Shown here: one piece after another, positions 34,661-36,604 of the stretch
Layout of the letters: every line of letters starts with the position of its first letter
Position numbering within the stretch: position 1 is the first letter of the stretch
Assembly: GCA_001002405.1 (NCBI GenBank)
Contig: LCOA01000005.1
Span: 1-36,604, forward strand
Direction: 5' to 3'
DNA length: 36,604 nt
Source of the DNA: Candidatus Amesbacteria bacterium GW2011_GWA1_47_20
GTDB lineage: Bacteria; Patescibacteriota; Microgenomatia; CAZETR01; Amesbacteraceae
Notes under the pieces: generated by a model
Database searches by the model: none
Seen by the model: the letters and a program-made list of their open reading frames with translations, nothing else
Told to the model about the DNA's origin: nothing
Translations under genes and position numbers: made by a program

Positions 34661-34683
34661 AAGGGGGTGATACAACTTAGCTC

Positions 34684-34711
34684 TTGCATTTTAATTTCTA
34701 CAGGGTATATT
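34684..34711 (+). promoter_or_regulatory. recA promoter TTGCAT - 16 bp - TATATT
   Basis: ttgcat 34684-34689, tatatt 34706-34711, ATG 34722. Confidence 0.5.
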
Positions 34712-34721
34712 TGGGGCTGGA

Positions 34722-35759
34722 ATGGCTACAGATCAAAGAATGCAGGCGATCAAAATCGCCATGGAACAAATTGAGAAACAGTTCGGTAAGGGATCGATTA
34801 TGAAACTGGGAGACAAGACCGACAAAATGACCGTGGACGTAGTTCCCACCGGTTCCATTGCTCTCGATCTGGCTCTGGGTGTGGGCGGGTTCCCCCGTAG
34901 CCGGGTCACCGAAATTTATGGTCCCGAGGCATCGGGAAAAACCACCATTGCCCTGCACTGCATTGCCGAAGCCCAAAAATTGGGCGGCCAGGCCGCCTTC
35001 ATCGACGCCGAGCACGCTCTCGATCCGGCCCGGGCTGAAGCCATTGGAGTCAAACTCAATGATCTATATATCTCTCAGCCGGACACCGGTGAACAAGCCC
35101 TGGAGATAGTAGAGACTCTAATCCGCTCCGGCGCTTTTGACGTCATCGTCATCGATTCCGTGGCCGCCCTGGTTCCCCGCGCCGAAATAGAAGGGGAAAT
35201 GGGTGACGCCATGATGGGCGTTCAAGCCCGGCTTATGTCTCAAGCTCTGCGCAAAATTACCGGCGCCATTTCCAAGTCCCACACCGTAGTCATCTTCATT
35301 AACCAGCTGCGTATGAAAATCGGCGTCATGTTCGGTAACCCCGAAACTACCACTGGCGGCATGGCCCTCAAATTTTACTCGTCGGTTCGCGTGGATACGC
35401 GAAAGATCGAGACTCTCAAAGATGGGGACAAAGTTATCGGTTCCCGTCACCGGGCCAGAATCGTCAAAAATAAAGTCGCTTCTCCTTTCTCTGTAGCTGA
35501 ATTCGATATTTTAAATGAAGGCGGCATTTCCAAATCCGGTGGTCTGATCGACGTGGGACTGGAACTGGGCATACTAGTTAAAAAAGGCGCCTTCATCTAT
35601 TATGGAGACACAATTCTAGGCCAAGGCCGTGAAGCCGTCAGAATTTATCTCAATGAAAACCCAAAAGTCGCTAAACAAATCGAAGACGCTATTTGGAAAG
35701 CCGCTAAGGAATCCAAAAAAGCTCTTCCCAAGCAAATGGGTGAAATCGAAGAAGAATAA
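34722..35759 (+). CDS. recA: Recombinase RecA
   Basis: [78 protein letters not shown]. Confidence 0.99.
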   Translation: MATDQRMQAIKIAMEQIEKQFGKGSIMKLGDKTDKMTVDVVPTGSIALDLALGVGGFPRSRVTEIYGPEASGKTTIALHCIAEAQKLGGQAAFIDAEHALDPARAEAIGVKLNDLYISQPDTGEQALEIVETLIRSGAFDVIVIDSVAALVPRAEIEGEMGDAMMGVQARLMSQALRKITGAISKSHTVVIFINQLRMKIGVMFGNPETTTGGMALKFYSSVRVDTRKIETLKDGDKVIGSRHRARIVKNKVASPFSVAEFDILNEGGISKSGGLIDVGLELGILVKKGAFIYYGDTILGQGREAVRIYLNENPKVAKQIEDAIWKAAKESKKALPKQMGEIEEE

Positions 35760-36168
35760 GTCTGCTCTCAACTCCGGGTTGCGGCTCCTGTCCCGTCGCC
35801 CCTACTCCCAAAAAGAAGTTTTCGAGCATCTTTCCCGTCATTGGCCGGAAGCAGACGTCAACGCGGCCATAGCCAAACTTAAAGACCTTAAATTTATTGA
35901 TGACGAGGCCTTTGTGGACTGGTATACCACCTCACGACTTCGGGCTCGCCCCATGTCCAAGAAACTTCTAGAATTCGAGCTCAAACGTAAAGGCGTAAAA
36001 ACTGTAGTGGAGTCAGACGATCTCGCTTCAGCGAAATTGGCGCTGTCAAAGAAGTCAGGCCTAACTTACAAACAAGCCATGCGTTTCTTGGCGTCACGAG
36101 GGTTCAATTGGGACACCATTGAGACCGTTCTCAAAAAGAGGTATAATGACCTCAATGTTAACTATTAA
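35740..36168 (+). CDS. recX: Regulatory protein RecX
   Basis: [21 protein letters not shown]...[44 protein letters not shown]; probable GTG start 35740 overlapping recA. Confidence 0.85.
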   Translation: MKSKKNKSALNSGLRLLSRRPYSQKEVFEHLSRHWPEADVNAAIAKLKDLKFIDDEAFVDWYTTSRLRARPMSKKLLEFELKRKGVKTVVESDDLASAKLALSKKSGLTYKQAMRFLASRGFNWDTIETVLKKRYNDLNVNY

Positions 36169-36179
36169 ACTTTCATTTT

Positions 36180-36604
36180 ATGGACGTAACACAGGATTTG
36201 GCCAAGCGTTTGGAGCAGGCCGAACAGGAATTTAAGCTCAAAGCTTCGGAGTTAGCGCAGGATATTGTTATCGACGCTATGCTGCATGGTGCCACCGATT
36301 ACGTAGCCGAGTACACGGTTTCCACCATCACCTTGTCTTCGGATTCGGTCAAAGGCAGCATCATTGGCCAAGGCGGCCGCAACATTGCCGCTTTCGAAAA
36401 AGCCACTGGTGTGGAGATTGAATTAGAAGAAGGCAACTCTTTACGTTTGTCATCGTTTGACTCTTTGCGCCGGGAGATTGCTCGCCGCTCGTTAGAAATC
36501 CTTATCAAAGATGGTCGCATTACCCCCACCCGTATCGAAGAAGTAGTCGCCCATACCAAGCTTCAATTGGATATGGTTCTGGTCGACGAGGGTAAAAAGA
36601 TTTG
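36180..36604 (+). CDS. rny: Ribonuclease Y, N-terminal part, truncated by window end; no N-terminal TM segment
   Basis: DYVAEYTVSTITLSSDSVKGSIIGQGGRNIAAFEKATGVEIELEEGNSLRLSSFDSLRREIARRSLEILIKDGRITPTRIEEVV (KH domain); in-frame stop TAA at 36159. Confidence 0.88.
   Translation, partial: MDVTQDLAKRLEQAEQEFKLKASELAQDIVIDAMLHGATDYVAEYTVSTITLSSDSVKGSIIGQGGRNIAAFEKATGVEIELEEGNSLRLSSFDSLRREIARRSLEILIKDGRITPTRIEEVVAHTKLQLDMVLVDEGKKI

Larger units (their letters stand above)
34237..34673. mobile_element. Putative cassette: DUF559 nuclease gene bounded by inverted palindromic terminal repeats
   Basis: Left CCCTCTTA-ATC-TAAGAGGG (34257-34275) and right CCCTCTTA-GAT-TAAGAGGG (34640-34658) are exact reverse complements; outer gtatcatcctctt (34237-34249) matches the reverse complement of aagggggtgatac (34661-34673) at 11/13. 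Confidence 0.6.

Noticed and set aside
1-36604. UGA recoding (as in some CPR lineages)
   Set aside because: TGA works as an ordinary terminator at several compact junctions (e.g. the ATGA overlaps at 8750-8753 and 26642-26645), and conserved Gly positions use GGN codons.
1-36604. CRISPR arrays, cas genes, prophage structural modules or transposases
   Set aside because: No regularly spaced repeat array, Cas motif, phage operon or DDE transposase was recognised; the baseplate-J-like domain belongs to a single membrane protein.

Overview
Gene-dense bacterial chromosome segment that looks like a Candidate Phyla Radiation/Patescibacteria genome, possibly Microgenomates (inferred from gene content and reduced domain architectures). 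The core content is: pnp (3' part), rnj, ftsK, a RodZ-like gene, alaS, a PilM/baseplate-J-like membrane protein, a sortase-like gene, ruvX, mltG, rpoB-rpoC-rpsL-rpsG-rpsD-rpoA-rplQ-rplM-rpsI, a glycolytic/gluconeogenic block (glpX-like, fba-like, gap, pgk), recA-recX and rny (5' part). Accessory content: three toxin-antitoxin type modules in the first 10 kb (Phd/RelE-type, MntA/HepT-type, AbrB/Doc-type), a Lon AAA+ ATPase with no protease domain overlapping a toxin gene, a tRNA-Pro(GGG), a zinc-finger nuclease-like gene, and a DUF559/Vsr-like nuclease gene bracketed by inverted palindromic repeats. The strongest leads are: (1) the toxin-antitoxin/protease-less Lon operon, with an MNT-HEPN cassette apparently inserted at the lon 3' end with duplication of that end; (2) the compact palindrome-bounded DUF559 cassette; (3) recurrent -10 boxes 6-8 nt from start codons, predicting widespread leaderless transcription, some built from the upstream stop codon; (4) hairpins in the rpoB leader and early coding region; (5) two catalytic genes (UDG, sortase) with internal frame-shifting deletions. 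All assignments were made by eye from translated motifs; no searches were run.
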